A stretch of 64,000 bases of DNA, from NCBI RefSeq assembly GCF_014596525.1, contig NZ_MSJP01000053.1:174626-238625 (forward strand), read 5' to 3'. This DNA comes from Streptomyces sp. CBMA291. Lineage in GTDB: Bacteria; Actinomycetota; Actinomycetes; Streptomycetales; Streptomycetaceae. The translations under genes were made by a program, and so were the position numbers. This document shows, one piece after another, positions 50,279-63,790 of this stretch (position 1 is the first letter of the stretch; each line of letters begins with the position of its first letter). Below the pieces are notes generated by a model. That model worked only from the letters and a program-made list of their open reading frames with translations. It was not told the origin of the DNA and made no database searches.

Positions 50279-51511
50279 TCAGACCGCGTCCCGCTCCACC
50301 GGGCAGCTCATACAGCGCGGTCCGCCCCTCCCCCGCCCCAGCTCGCTGCCGGGAATCTCGATCACCTCGATGCCCTGCTTGCGCAGATACGTGTTGGTGG
50401 TGGCGTTCCGCTCGTACGCGACGACCACCCCCGGCTCCACCGCGAGGACATTGCACCCGTCGTCCCACTGCTCCCGCTCCGCCGCGTGCACGTCCTGCGT
50501 CGCCGTCAGCACCCGGACGTCCTGAAGCCCCAGCGCCGCCGCGATCGCGCTGTGCATCTGCTCCGGCGGATGGTCGGTCACCCGCAGGGACCGGCCCTCC
50601 TCCCCCGGCTCGATCGTGTAGGAACGGAGCATCCCGAGCCCCGCGTACTGCGTGAACGTGTCCTGGTCGACCATCGTCATCACCGTGTCCAGATGCATGA
50701 ACGCGCGCCGCTTCGGCATGTCGAGCGCCACGATCGTGCGCGCGGAACCCGCCTCGAACATGCGCCGGGCCAGCATCTCCACCGCCTGCGGGGTCGTCCG
50801 CTCGCTCATCCCGATGAGCACGGCGCCGTTGCCGATCACCAGGACGTCCCCGCCCTCGATCGTCGACGGATAGTCCGCCTGCCCCTCGGACCAGTGGTGG
50901 AACGGCCCCGCCTCCGCCCCCGTGAACAGCGGGTGGTGCTTGTAGATCGCCTCGAAGTGCACGGTCTCGCGCTGCCGGGCGGGCCAGCGCATCGCGTTGA
51001 TCGACACCCCGTCGTAGATCCACGCCGAGGTGTCCCGGGTGAAGAGGTGGTTCGGCAGCGGTCCGAGGACGAAGTCGTCCAGGTCGAGCGCGTGGAAGCG
51101 GACGGAGGTCGGCTCGTGGTGCGCCGCCAGGAACTCCCGCTTCGTCATCCCGCCGACCAGCACCTCGGCCAGCGCGTCCGCGTCGAGGGAGTCGAACGCC
51201 GCCCGGAGGTGGTCGGCGGCGAGCGGCCCGTACTCCTTCTCGTCGAACACCCGGTCGAGGACCAGGGCGCGGGCGGCCGGCACGTCCAGGGACTCGCTCA
51301 GCAGCTCCCCGAAGAGATGCACCTCCACGCCCCGGTCCCGCAGCACATCCGCGAACCCGTCGTGCTCCTGCCGGGCCCGGCGCACCCACAGGACGTCGTC
51401 GAAGAGCAGCGCGTCCTTGTTGGTCGGGGTCAGCCGCTTCAGTTCCAGATCAGGCCGGTGCAGGATGACACGGCGCAGCCGCCCGGTCTCGGAATCGACA
51501 TGGAATCCCAT
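50279..51511 (-). CDS. arcA: Arginine deiminase
   Basis: This 410-residue enzyme hydrolyses arginine to citrulline and ammonia. The guanidino-modifying fold is clear. Conserved segments include [35 protein letters not shown], the catalytic His/Asp region [11 protein letters not shown] and the nucleophilic Cys near the C-terminus ([13 protein letters not shown]). Length is normal. The ATG at 51511 has CAGGATG upstream. It is followed by arcB on the same strand. Streptomyces are aerobes, so the pathway may supply ATP under oxygen limitation or use arginine as a nitrogen source. Confidence 0.94.
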   Translation of the reverse strand: MGFHVDSETGRLRRVILHRPDLELKRLTPTNKDALLFDDVLWVRRARQEHDGFADVLRDRGVEVHLFGELLSESLDVPAARALVLDRVFDEKEYGPLAADHLRAAFDSLDADALAEVLVGGMTKREFLAAHHEPTSVRFHALDLDDFVLGPLPNHLFTRDTSAWIYDGVSINAMRWPARQRETVHFEAIYKHHPLFTGAEAGPFHHWSEGQADYPSTIEGGDVLVIGNGAVLIGMSERTTPQAVEMLARRMFEAGSARTIVALDMPKRRAFMHLDTVMTMVDQDTFTQYAGLGMLRSYTIEPGEEGRSLRVTDHPPEQMHSAIAAALGLQDVRVLTATQDVHAAEREQWDDGCNVLAVEPGVVVAYERNATTNTYLRKQGIEVIEIPGSELGRGRGGPRCMSCPVERDAV

Positions 51512-51570
51512 GCGCCCATCCTGACGGAGCGAAGGGTCCGGGGCACGCCTTCGGCCGGGGGCGGGTGGCG

Positions 51571-54374
51571 TCATGAGAGCGCGGCCCTCAGCAGACCCAC
51601 GCCCATCAGGGCCATCCCGAGCAAGGCCTGGCCCCCCAGCAGACGCCCCCGGGAGTCGAGGCCCCGGCCACCGGAGTGACCCGGATCCGGCCCGGCCCGG
51701 TGTCCCGTCCCACCCGGGTGCGGTGCCGCGCGCGGCAGGCCGCACGCGTCCTTGAGGAGCACCAGCCAGACCGCGTCCGGCAGCCCCGGCCGCTCGCCGT
51801 CGACGATCTGCCAGAAGGCCTCGCGGGCGGAGGGCTCCGGGCTCGTGCGGAGCCGGGAGAGCAGGTCGGCGACCGTGCCGACGGGGGCGTCCCCGGCGCC
51901 GAGCAGGGGGCGGACGGCCCAGCGGTGCAGCTCGGCGGCGTTGGCCGCGCGCTGCGCCTGCGACGTCTCGCCCTCGCCGGGCGACCCGACCGCCCACAGA
52001 CCGTGGTGGAGGGCTGCCTCGCACAGCTCCCGCAGCAGCGGGTACTCCCAGGAGGGCATCCGGCGGGCGATCTCGCCGAGCAGGACGGTACGGACGGAGT
52101 ACGCCTGCCGACGCCTCAGCGCGTCGAGCAGCTCACGGTTCCCGGCCCGTTCGACGAGGTCACGGGCCTCGTCGACCGTGCGCGCGTCGGACAGCTTGTA
52201 CACAAGCCCGGTCTCGACGTCCCACCGCCGACGCCGCCGCTTCCTCCCGGGCGCGGGCCCGGTCCACTCGGGCGCACAGCGGGCGAGGGCGGGGCGGGGG
52301 TAGGGGTCGGAGGGGGGCGGGGGCAGATCCGGGGCGGGAGTGGGGGTGGGGGTACGGGTAGGGGTGGGGGTGGGGTCTTGGTCGGGCTCGGGGGCCCTGG
52401 AGGACTCCGGTGGCTCCGGGGCCTCCCGGTAGCCGGTGGAGCCGGTGGAGCCGGTGGAGCCGGTGGAGCCGGTGGGCTCCAAGGGCTCCAAGGGCTCCAA
52501 GGAAGGGTGACGGGAGGGGTCAGAGGTGCCGGGCGGGCTGGTCGGGGTCGGTGGGGCGGCCGAGGCCTCGGGGGCGGGCGACGCCGAGGTGCCGGTCGGC
52601 GCGGGAGAGCCGATGGGCGCGGGAGAGTCGGTCGGCGCGGAGTGGCCGGGGCGGGGCGGGTGGTTCGGGCGAGGGGGGAGAGCCTGGCGGGCAGGATGGG
52701 GCGGGGCGTCCACGTACACGGGCCTGTCGGGGTCCGACCCGTCCGAGGCCGACGGGCCCTCCGCGCGGACCGGGTTCGCCGATCCCTCCCACGCCTCAGG
52801 GCGGGCAGGGTTCTCCGGTCGGCCGGGCTCCCGGTCCCGGTCGGTCGGGGTGTGGCTCCACACCTCGGCACTACCAGGCCGCTCCGGACGGTCGGACTCC
52901 CAGTCCCGGTCGGTCGCGGCATGGCTCCACACGTCGGCCCCCACGGGCCGCTCCGGTCGGTCGGTCCCCACGGGCCGCTCGGGCCGCTCCGAGCGGTCGG
53001 GGCGGTCGGGTCGCTCCGGGCGCTCGGTTCCCACGGGCCGCTCAGGGCGCTCGGGCCGGTCGGGCCCCACGGGCCGCTCAGGTCGCTCCGGGCGCTCGGG
53101 CCCCACGAGCCGCTCCGGCCGCTCAGCCCCCACAGACCGCTCCGGTCGGTCCGTCCTCGCGTACGGCTCCCGTCGTCCCGGCTCCTCCGGTCGGTCCGGC
53201 CGCCCCCACCTCTCCGACCGGTCCGGCCGGTCCCACTCCTCCGGCCGGTCCCACTCTTCCGGCCGGTCCCACTCCTCCGGCCGGTCCCACTCTTCCGGCC
53301 GGTCCCACTCTTCCGGCCGATCCGGCCGACGTGTCCCTTCCGGCCCGCCCGGCTCCCTCCCGTCCCGGTTCCGCGTGTCCGGGCGCTGCCAGGGGTCCGG
53401 GGTCGCCCGGGGGGCCGGACGGGGGGTGGCTCCGGGTGGTTCCCTGCGGGGACCCGTAGGGGTGCCCCGGTACGAGTCGGGGAGGCGGCCCCGGTCCAGT
53501 GCGCCGAGGGCCCGTGCGGCCACCTCCAGGAGGGAGGCGCGGCGGGTCGCTCTGGCCATGTGGAGCGCGCCTGCTACGAGACGGTCGCCGCCCTCCCCCG
53601 CCGCCACGTCCCGCAGATGGTGGGCGACGAGTCCCGCGGCGACGTCCTCCGCCCGATCGCCGATCCGTTCGCTCGGGTCGACCCGACGGCGGCCGGTGTT
53701 ACTGCTCGCGGCCCCGGACCAGCGGCTGACGAACACGAAGCGGAGGGCGGGGAGTTCGACGGTGTCGTGGGTGGCGAAGGTCCACCGGCGTTCGGTGACC
53801 TCGCCGAGGATCCCGTGCAGCCCCCGGAGGACGGGGGAGGCGGTGTCGCCGCGCTCGTCGAGGACGGTGAAGCGGTCGTCGGGGCGGCGCAGCAACTCGG
53901 CGACCATGCCGGTGAGTTCGTCGGCCACGCCCGCGAGGCGCCGATCGAGTTCCGCCTGCCCTCGCCGGGCCGAGCGGGCGAGTGCGGCCTCGGAAACGAC
54001 CGGCAGCGGCTCCCGGCCCCCGGCGGCGGCCTGGTCGGCGCCCGTCCAGTCCCAGGCGTGGAGCCCGAGGCAGGTGTCGGGTTCGAGGAGGCCGGACACG
54101 CCCACGAGGGCGTGGCAGAGGACGGAGGTCCCGCCGTCGGCCTCGACGAGAGGGGCCCGCCGGATGAGCATCACCTCGGCGCGGCGCTGGAGCCGGACGA
54201 GGGCGGGCCGGGTCTCCTCGCCGCTGGCCCGCAGGACCGGCCCGGAGAGACGGAAGAGGGATTCGGCCTCCTCCCGGGGCCCGGACCAGGCGACCGGGCC
54301 GAAGCCGGTGCTGCCGGAGAGGTTCTCGCTGTCCCAGCGGAAGACGATCTGGTCGACCTCGTTCTCCGACCGTG

Positions 54375-54378
<4 letters not shown>
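51571..54378 (-). CDS. GTPase-associated protein with long repetitive linker and C-terminal anchor
   Basis: This 935-residue protein has a structured N-terminal domain (about 10-300; [39 protein letters not shown]), a disordered linker of 400 residues (about 300-700), an all-helical C-terminal domain (about 720-885; [20 protein letters not shown]) and a terminal membrane helix (about 914-933). The N-terminal style and the operon context resemble GTPase-associated protein 1 (GAP1) families. The linker contains six DRPEEW units, many RPERPVG units and a STG run. The start overlaps the GTPase-gene stop by 4 nt (ATGA). It is the last gene of the operon, ending 59 nt before arcA. Confidence 0.5.
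53225..53330. repeat. 18-bp tandem repeats encoding DRPEEW
   Basis: About six near-identical 18-bp units (CGGCCGGTCCCACTCTTCC-type on the plus strand) encode Asp-Arg-Pro-Glu-Glu-Trp repeats inside the linker of the GTPase-associated protein. A second run of GGTGGAGCC (52431-52470) encodes Ser-Thr-Gly repeats. Confidence 0.85.
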
Positions 54379-57199
<2,821 letters not shown>

Positions 57200-57203
<4 letters not shown>

Positions 57204-59725
57204 TGTTCTCCCGCTTCCTCGGCGCGGACGGTGTGCACGACGTCCGCGCGCAGGGGGACGAGGCGGAGGATTCCGGCGTGGCGTCCCGCGCCGGTCCATA
57301 CGACGTCCTCGGCGGTGCCCCGCCAGACGTCGTCGCCCGCGGCACCGCGCCGCATGGCCTCCGGCACGAACCGGACCTCGCGGGCGGCGAGCGGGTCGTG
57401 CGAGAGCAGCCGCAGGTGCTCGGGCCCGCACAGGGTGATCGTGCGCCCGGGGTCGTCGGCGAGCAGCAGCCGGGCCACCGCGTCGGGGGCGACCCCGGTG
57501 AGCCGGGCGGCGTCCGGCCGGTCGGCGCGGTCGGCGAAGGCGGCGAGCCCGCCGGGATCGCGCGGACCGTCCTGCCGGGACGGCGGCGAGGCGGCCACGT
57601 CACGCTCCAGACGCAGCCGGGTCTCGTCCAGGAGTTCCGCGATCCGCCGCTCGTGGACCGGAGAGGCCGGCGCGCCGGGATCGCGTTCGACCCCCGCCCA
57701 GCACCGGTCGAGGATCACGAGGGTCCCGGCGACCAGATCGCCGACGAGGGTGTCGACGAGCAGGGGGCCGCCGTCCCCGTACCGCCGCTCCAGCCAGGCG
57801 GGCGCGGGCAGGGACGACGGCCCGTAGGGGTCGTCCTCGGGGTCCGGCGCCGGGGCGCCGGAGGGCGTATCCGGGTACCCGTACGGGTCCCAGGCGGCTC
57901 CCGGGCCACCGCCGGGGGGCGCGGGAGGCTCGTCCATGTCGGACCAGACGTCCTCCTCGTCGGAGCCGTCCCAGTCCTCCCAACTCCACGATGTCGTACG
58001 GGCGTCGGCGCCCGCGCCGGTGGAGGTGTCGGGCCCGTGTCCGTGCGGGGCGGGCGCGGTCCGCTCGTACGCCCGTCCGTGGGTGTCGGCGGTCTCCGCG
58101 AGGTCGCGGAGCAGCCGGGAGACCGCGCCCGCGCCCGCCGAGCAGTGGTGGCGCACCTCGGCGAAGAGCCAGTCGTGCACGGCGGTGGTGACGACCAGGT
58201 TCCGGACTTCCCGCAGGATGTGCCAGGCCTCCTCGGGGTCGGCCCGTGCCCACCAGTCGTCCACGGCGCGGCTCCAGTCGCGCAGCGCGAGAAGGACGAC
58301 GGCCGCCAGGGAGGCAGCGAGCGCGAGGGCACCCGCCCACGGCGGCAGACCGAGAAGGAGGCCGAGACCCGCCCCGAGGAGCCCGCCGGCGAACCCTCCG
58401 GCGAGCCGGGGCGCCGCGCCCGTCGCCCCGCCGCCGTCGATCCGGCCGTCGGGCGACCGGTTGGGTCTGCGGTGCAGCATCAGCCGGGCGAGTCCGGCGG
58501 CGAGCACGCCGACGGCCGGGCCGAGGATCCAGCCGAGGACCGGCCACACCCCGGCGACGAGGGCGAGCAGGCCGGTCACCGCGAAGGCCGCGGGGCGCGG
58601 TCCGCCCGCCGTGAAGGCGTACTGTCCGGCGATCCGTCGCAGCCGTTCGGGGCCGCAGAGCGCGTCGAGCCGGGCGAGCCGGGCGGCGCTGCCGACGGGC
58701 GCGGTGCGCGCGGAGAGGGCGGAGAGCCGGGCGGCCACCGAACGCAGTGGCAGGCCCTTTCCGATGAGGTCGTGGGTGTGGTCCCGCAGGGCGGGGACGA
58801 TCCCGGCGCGGGTGATCTCCCTTGGCAGTTCGGGCAGTTCGACGCCCCGGTCCCGCAGGAGGCTCCGGTGCTCGGCGGTGAGGCGGCTGCCTCCGGCGGC
58901 GGCGAACACATCGGCGACCACCGCCCGGACCCGGCCCAGCTCCCGCGCCACCCGCTCGATGTCCCCGGGCAGGTCGGTGTCCGCGCCCGCCCGGGTGAGG
59001 AGTCCGGCGGCGCCGCGCATCCGCTGCCAGCCGTCGGCGGCCTCCGCCACGGCCTCCTCGCAGACGGCGATCGCGGCCCCCGCCCTGCCGCCGGACGGCA
59101 GCCAGGAGTGGCCCGCCAGGGAGCGGGGCACGCCTTCGTCGAGGAGCAGGGCCAGGGTGCCCGGCACCTGCTCGGCGGAGGCGTTGCCCGCCGGTACTTC
59201 CTGGCCGACGAGCCCTTCGACCGCCTGCCGCCAGGCCCGTGCCCGTGCCTCGTCGGTGAGGTCGTGCTCCAGGACGAGGGCGGCGGGCACGGCGACCCCG
59301 TGCACGACCTCGCCGAGCGCCCGCAGGACCGCGTCGAAGACCTCGGGTGTGGACAGGACCTCGACGAGCGGACGCAGCACAGCCTCGCGGGGGACGTCCT
59401 CCTCCACGGAGTCGAAGAGCCAGAGGACGCCTCCGACGGGCGGGCGCAGGGTGACGGTGCGGCGCACGGCCCGTTCGCCGCGCTCGCCGACGGCCAGGCA
59501 GACGACGCGCGCGGGCCCGTAGAAGGAGAGGCGTTCGTAGAGCCGCTGGTGGGCGACGAGCCGGTCCGCCGCGTCGACGACGAGGAAGCGGCGCTCGTCG
59601 CCGCGCTGCGGGGTGTCGAGCGCCGCCCGGACGAGGTCGTCGGGGTCGTACGCCTCCGCCGTCCGCAGGTCGAGACAGACGGCGTGGCCCGGCAGGGGCC
59701 GCTCGGGAAGGACGCGCGGGCTCAT
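57200..59725 (-). CDS. Four-helix membrane protein of GTPase/tubulin-like operon (unknown)
   Basis: This 841-residue protein resembles no family I can name. Residues 1-370 form an alpha/beta then helical soluble region (FLVVDAADRLVAHQRLYERL, LVEVLSTPEVFDAVLRAL). Hydrophobic segments at about 378-417 and 442-482 suggest four membrane helices. After these come a helical stretch, an acidic disordered linker (about 560-660, DWDGSDEEDVWSDMDEPP) and a C-terminal soluble domain with a DPLAAREVRFVPEAM segment. There is no signal peptide. The ATG at 59725 overlaps the tubulin-like gene stop by 4 nt. It is likely the membrane platform of the complex. Confidence 0.6.
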
Positions 59726-62700
59726 TCGCCTCCCCCTTCCGGGTCACGGCGGTGGCGACGACGCCCCTGGGGGCCGTCGTCGGCGTAGCCGTCGCCGTAG
59801 CCGTAGTCGGGGTCACGGCCGGACGCGGGACCGGGCTCGGTCCCGTAGTCCGACCTGCGGCCCGGCCCGCGCTCGGGCCCATAGTCCGGTCTGCGGCCCG
59901 GCCCGCGCTCGGGCCCGTGCTCCGGCCCGTGGTCGGGCCCGTAGTCCGACCTGCGCTCGGGCCCGTGGTCGGGGCTGCGGTCGGGGCTGCGGCCCGGCCC
60001 GTGCTCCGGCCCATAGTCCGACCTGCGGCCCAGCCCATGCTCGGGCCCTCGCTCGGGGCCACGCTCGGGCCCGTGGTCGGGCCCGTAGTCGGGGTCGGAG
60101 TCGGGGTCGGGGTCGGAGTCCGGCTCGGGTTCCAGCTCCCAGTCGCCCTCGTAGGCGGACGCGCGCCGGGCGGGACGGCCGTCGTGCCCCGGGGCGCGGG
60201 TTCCCCGGTCGCCGTAGGCGGTACGGGGGTCGGGCGCGGGGCGGTCACCCTCGTCGGGCGCCTGCGGGGGCTCGCTCCCGGACGAGCGGCGGTCGTCGTC
60301 CCCGTAGGGGCTCTCCCTGTACGGTCCCTCCCCGTACGGGCCGCTCCCGTAGGGGCCGCTCCCGTAGGGGCCTCGCCCGTACGGGTTCTCCCGGTAGGGA
60401 TCCTTCTCGTAAGGGCCGTTCCCGTACGGGGCTTCCCGGTGGGGGCCGTTCCCGTAGGGGCCCCGGCCGTCGTTCCTGCCGCCGGAGGACCGGGCGCCGT
60501 TCCCGTACGGGGGCCGCTCTCCGTCCCGGTACGAGGGCCGCTCGCCACCGCCGTGCCCAGGGCGCTCGCCCTCCCCGTAAGGGGGCCGCTCTCCCTCTCC
60601 GTACGGGGGCCGGGCCGGGTGGGTTTCCCTCGTGCCGTTCGGGCGCTGGGCGTAGCGGTCGTACAGGGCGCGCAGGGTCGACTTGGTGGCGCGGGCCGCC
60701 CGGGGGAAGCGCATGTCCAGGGCGCCGGGGAAGGTGACCTCCCAGAAGTGGCGGAGCGGGGCGAGCCATTCGCTGTCCGAGGCGCCGTACTCGGCGACGA
60801 GTTCGTCGATGAGGACGAGCTGGCGCGGGGCGACCTGCTCCACGAAGCGGGCGAAGAGCGGGGACGGCGGCACCGGCACCTGCGCGAGCCCCTTCGGCAG
60901 GGTCTGCATCAGGCGTTCGCAGAACTGCTCGATGATCTGCCCCTCGTCGAGCAGCGCCCAGCGTTCGTACGCGCGAAGCAGCCCGGCCCAGCTGGAGAGG
61001 GAGCCGTCGAAGTCCTCAAGGCGCAGCGACATGGTGGCGGAGCCGCCGTCCTGGAGCCGGATGCGGACGAGGTGGGGCGAGCCCGCCGGGCCCTCGGTGT
61101 CGATGTGCCCGTTCCACATCGCGCAGAGCAGCCGGTGCAGGATGCGCTGCCGGTCCTGCTCGGTGGAGACCAGCCAGTCGTCCTGGTAGCCGAGCCGCTG
61201 GCGCCAGTGCAGGAAGTCCTCCTCGCCGCCCGCGTCCCGGGCTTCGGACCAGAGGCTGAGAACACCCCGGACCTCGGAGATGTCGGTGAGGTTCATCCCG
61301 CTGCGGAAGAAGACGACGGTGATGGAGTCGGTGTCGCCCGCACGGCTCTCCGGGGTGACCCGGGCGGGCAGGTTGAGTTCCTGTTCGAGGAAGTCGCGTG
61401 CCCGGCCGTCGGCCTCGCTCGCCGGGTGCACGATGAGGATCTTCAGGGGTCCGCTGCCGTCGGGGACGAAGCCCACCGGGATGAGCCCGGCGAGCCGGGC
61501 CCGGAACTGGTCGAGCCAGCGCGGGTCGACCTTCGCCTCGGCGCTCTCGTCGCCCGAGGCGGCGCGCAGCAGCAGCTCCATGGAGGGCAGCAAGGGCCGG
61601 GTGAAGACGTCGTCGTTGGCCTCGCCGAAGAGACGCTTGACCCGGCGCTCGACGACCTGCTTGATCTCCTTCACGGCCGCCCCGCCGGAGCGCCGGACGG
61701 TGTCCAGGGCCCGTCGCCAGTCGTCGGGGCCGACGAGCCGGCTCAGGATGGCGGCGGGGTCGGCGGTCTCGGGCAGGCTGAGGCTCTCCGCGAGCCGGTC
61801 GACGACGTCGTCGTAGAAGGCGCGCAGGGTGTTCTGCGGCGGCAGGAGGTAGGCGATGCCCGCCCGGTCGTCGCGGTAGAGGTCGCGGCGGCTCTCGGCG
61901 AAGGACTTCGCCTCCTCGTGCTCGTGGGCGCGCAGCGCCTTGGCGAGTTCGGCGACCTCGACGGTGGCCCGGTGCAGGGAGGGCCGCCACTGCGCCTCGC
62001 CCGCCTGCCAGCCCCGGTGCCAGAGGGTGCGGGCCCGCCACTGGTACCAGGCTTCCTGGGCGGCGAGCGCGTCCTGCACGTCGGGGTCGCTCCACCGGAC
62101 CGGCACGACACCGCCGACACCGCCCCGGACGAGGGGGATGGCGGGCGCGGAGGTCTGCACGTTCGGCGGCCGTTCGGGCTCGTTGCGCCGGTTGTCGAGC
62201 ATGCCGGTGAAGCCCTCCCTGGCCACCCGGTCGGGGTGTCCTGGCAGTCCGGCGAGGACGACTTCGACCTGGAAGGGGTCCATCCGGCCGAGGAGTTCAC
62301 GGACGCCCGTGCCGGGCCGGAAGTCCTCGGTGAGGCGCGGTATCTCGCGGGCGAGGCCGCCGTCGAGCCTGCGCAGGGCCTCCTCCATGTCGCCGAGCCG
62401 GTTCCGCAGTTCCTGGGTGATCCGGTTCCGGCCCCGGGGAAGCTGCTCGGGCGCGGGCACGTCGAAGGCCTCGCGGCTCCAGAGGCGGCCGATGCCGGAG
62501 CGGTTGAACAGTTCCCGTACGTGGTCCTGGCCCTCCCGGTCGGGCCGGGCGGCGCGTTCGGCCATCCCGCGTACGGCCTGGGCGAGGAGGCGGGCGGCGA
62601 CGATCTCGGCGAGGTCGTCGACGGGCACGGTGAGGGAGGCGGCGAGGCTCGTGGACATGCCCCGGTAGCCGATGCCGGTACGGGCCGGGGTCGAGCGTTC

Positions 62701-63768
62701 GACGCTCTTGTTGATGAAGCTGGCGGCGAAGGACTGGTAGTCCTCGTCGGCGCGGGTGGCGGAGCCGCTGTCGTCGCCGATGTCGGTGCCGATCAGCGAC
62801 ATCACCATGGCGGCGATGGACCGGCGCAGGTCCTCGCTGCCGATGACGGCGGGTTTGGAGAACAGGAAGGCGGTCTGCATGGTGGCGGGGCGCAGCGCGA
62901 CGACGCCGTCGCCGGGGTAGGTGACGCTGAGCCTGCCCCGGTCCTCGACGTCGCCGACCTGGTCGAGGGCGTCGGGCACGTTCTGGTCGTCGACGAGCCG
63001 GGAGAGGTCGACGAGGGCGCGGGCCGAGTTGAGTTCGGCCTCGCGTCCGCCGCCCGCCTCGGGCGGGAAGGCGGAGGGCATGACGACGAGCGGGTAGATC
63101 TTCACGCCGGGGACGCGGGCGTTGCGGAACTCGTGGCCGATGAGGTGGATGAAGTCGTAGAAGATTCCGGCGCCGGTGCCTCCGGCGACGGAGAAGGCCA
63201 CGAAGACGTCGCAGCCCCTGATCCGGCCGCCGCCGACCCGGCGCAGATCGCCCGCCGACTGGCCGATGGCGCCGATGGCCTCGCGGAGCTGGCGCAGGAC
63301 GGGTTCGAGACCGGAGCGCAGGGTCGCGAAGAGCGCGGCGCGGCCGACGGTCGGCAGCTGGCCCGCGCCGCTGTTGAGGGGGGCGACACGGGGCTGGCGG
63401 GCCTGCGGCGGCAGCCAGAGGCGGGTCTCCTCGGGGAGGGAGACCCGCAGCATGCGGGTCACGGCGGGCGAGGAGTCGAGATCGGTGGGCAGCAGGTCGC
63501 GGACCATGCGGGAGGTGCGGGCGAAGGCGGCGCCCTCGGCGCCCTTGGCGCGGAACTGCGGCTGGTTGAGCAGTTCGCTCTCGCTGAAGTCGGCGTAGAC
63601 GAACTGGAGGCAGTCGGGCAGCTGGAAGGGCAGCCGTCGGCCCGCGTCGACCAGGTCGGTGCCGTCGGGTCCGCAGAGTTCCCGGCGCAGGCTGCGCTCC
63701 AGTTCGCTGCCGATACGTCCACCGGTGCCGCCGAGTCCGACGAAGAGCATGGGCTGGTAGATCTTCAT
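59722..63768 (-). CDS. Tubulin/FtsZ-like domain protein with long repetitive C-terminus
   Basis: This 1348-residue protein begins MKIYQPMLFVGLGGTGGRIGSELE, a Rossmann-type glycine loop, and carries the tubulin signature FSVAGGTGAG (about 193-201) that binds the GTP phosphates in FtsZ/tubulin. It matches the tubulin-like (Tubulin_2) group of large actinobacterial proteins. About 860 further residues of helical sequence follow, then a tail (about 1045-1348) of low-complexity repeats: Pro-Tyr-Gly-Glu/Asn-Gly units and Arg/Gly/Pro/His/Asp runs (HGPERGPERGPEHG). ATG 63768 has GAGGAG upstream. The stop overlaps the membrane-protein start. Polymerisation is not shown. Confidence 0.78.
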   Translation of the reverse strand: MKIYQPMLFVGLGGTGGRIGSELERSLRRELCGPDGTDLVDAGRRLPFQLPDCLQFVYADFSESELLNQPQFRAKGAEGAAFARTSRMVRDLLPTDLDSSPAVTRMLRVSLPEETRLWLPPQARQPRVAPLNSGAGQLPTVGRAALFATLRSGLEPVLRQLREAIGAIGQSAGDLRRVGGGRIRGCDVFVAFSVAGGTGAGIFYDFIHLIGHEFRNARVPGVKIYPLVVMPSAFPPEAGGGREAELNSARALVDLSRLVDDQNVPDALDQVGDVEDRGRLSVTYPGDGVVALRPATMQTAFLFSKPAVIGSEDLRRSIAAMVMSLIGTDIGDDSGSATRADEDYQSFAASFINKSVERSTPARTGIGYRGMSTSLAASLTVPVDDLAEIVAARLLAQAVRGMAERAARPDREGQDHVRELFNRSGIGRLWSREAFDVPAPEQLPRGRNRITQELRNRLGDMEEALRRLDGGLAREIPRLTEDFRPGTGVRELLGRMDPFQVEVVLAGLPGHPDRVAREGFTGMLDNRRNEPERPPNVQTSAPAIPLVRGGVGGVVPVRWSDPDVQDALAAQEAWYQWRARTLWHRGWQAGEAQWRPSLHRATVEVAELAKALRAHEHEEAKSFAESRRDLYRDDRAGIAYLLPPQNTLRAFYDDVVDRLAESLSLPETADPAAILSRLVGPDDWRRALDTVRRSGGAAVKEIKQVVERRVKRLFGEANDDVFTRPLLPSMELLLRAASGDESAEAKVDPRWLDQFRARLAGLIPVGFVPDGSGPLKILIVHPASEADGRARDFLEQELNLPARVTPESRAGDTDSITVVFFRSGMNLTDISEVRGVLSLWSEARDAGGEEDFLHWRQRLGYQDDWLVSTEQDRQRILHRLLCAMWNGHIDTEGPAGSPHLVRIRLQDGGSATMSLRLEDFDGSLSSWAGLLRAYERWALLDEGQIIEQFCERLMQTLPKGLAQVPVPPSPLFARFVEQVAPRQLVLIDELVAEYGASDSEWLAPLRHFWEVTFPGALDMRFPRAARATKSTLRALYDRYAQRPNGTRETHPARPPYGEGERPPYGEGERPGHGGGERPSYRDGERPPYGNGARSSGGRNDGRGPYGNGPHREAPYGNGPYEKDPYRENPYGRGPYGSGPYGSGPYGEGPYRESPYGDDDRRSSGSEPPQAPDEGDRPAPDPRTAYGDRGTRAPGHDGRPARRASAYEGDWELEPEPDSDPDPDSDPDYGPDHGPERGPERGPEHGLGRRSDYGPEHGPGRSPDRSPDHGPERRSDYGPDHGPEHGPERGPGRRPDYGPERGPGRRSDYGTEPGPASGRDPDYGYGDGYADDGPQGRRRHRRDPEGGGE
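59815..60095. repeat. Low-complexity GGGCCCGTG/CGGGCCC repeats encoding tubulin-like tail
   Basis: Degenerate repeats of a CGGGCCCGTGCTCGG-like unit encode Gly-Pro-Glu-His/Arg-Gly motifs. A second set at about 60300-60620 (CCGTAGGGGCC, CCGTACGGG) encodes Pro-Tyr-Gly units. Both lie in the tubulin-like gene. Confidence 0.8.
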
Positions 63769-63790
63769 GTGGTTCTCCTCGCTGACCCGT

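Noticed and set aside
53225..53330. Regular short repeats resembling a CRISPR array
   Set aside because: The units are contiguous, 18 bp, without unique spacers, and encode in-frame DRPEEW; no cas genes are nearby.
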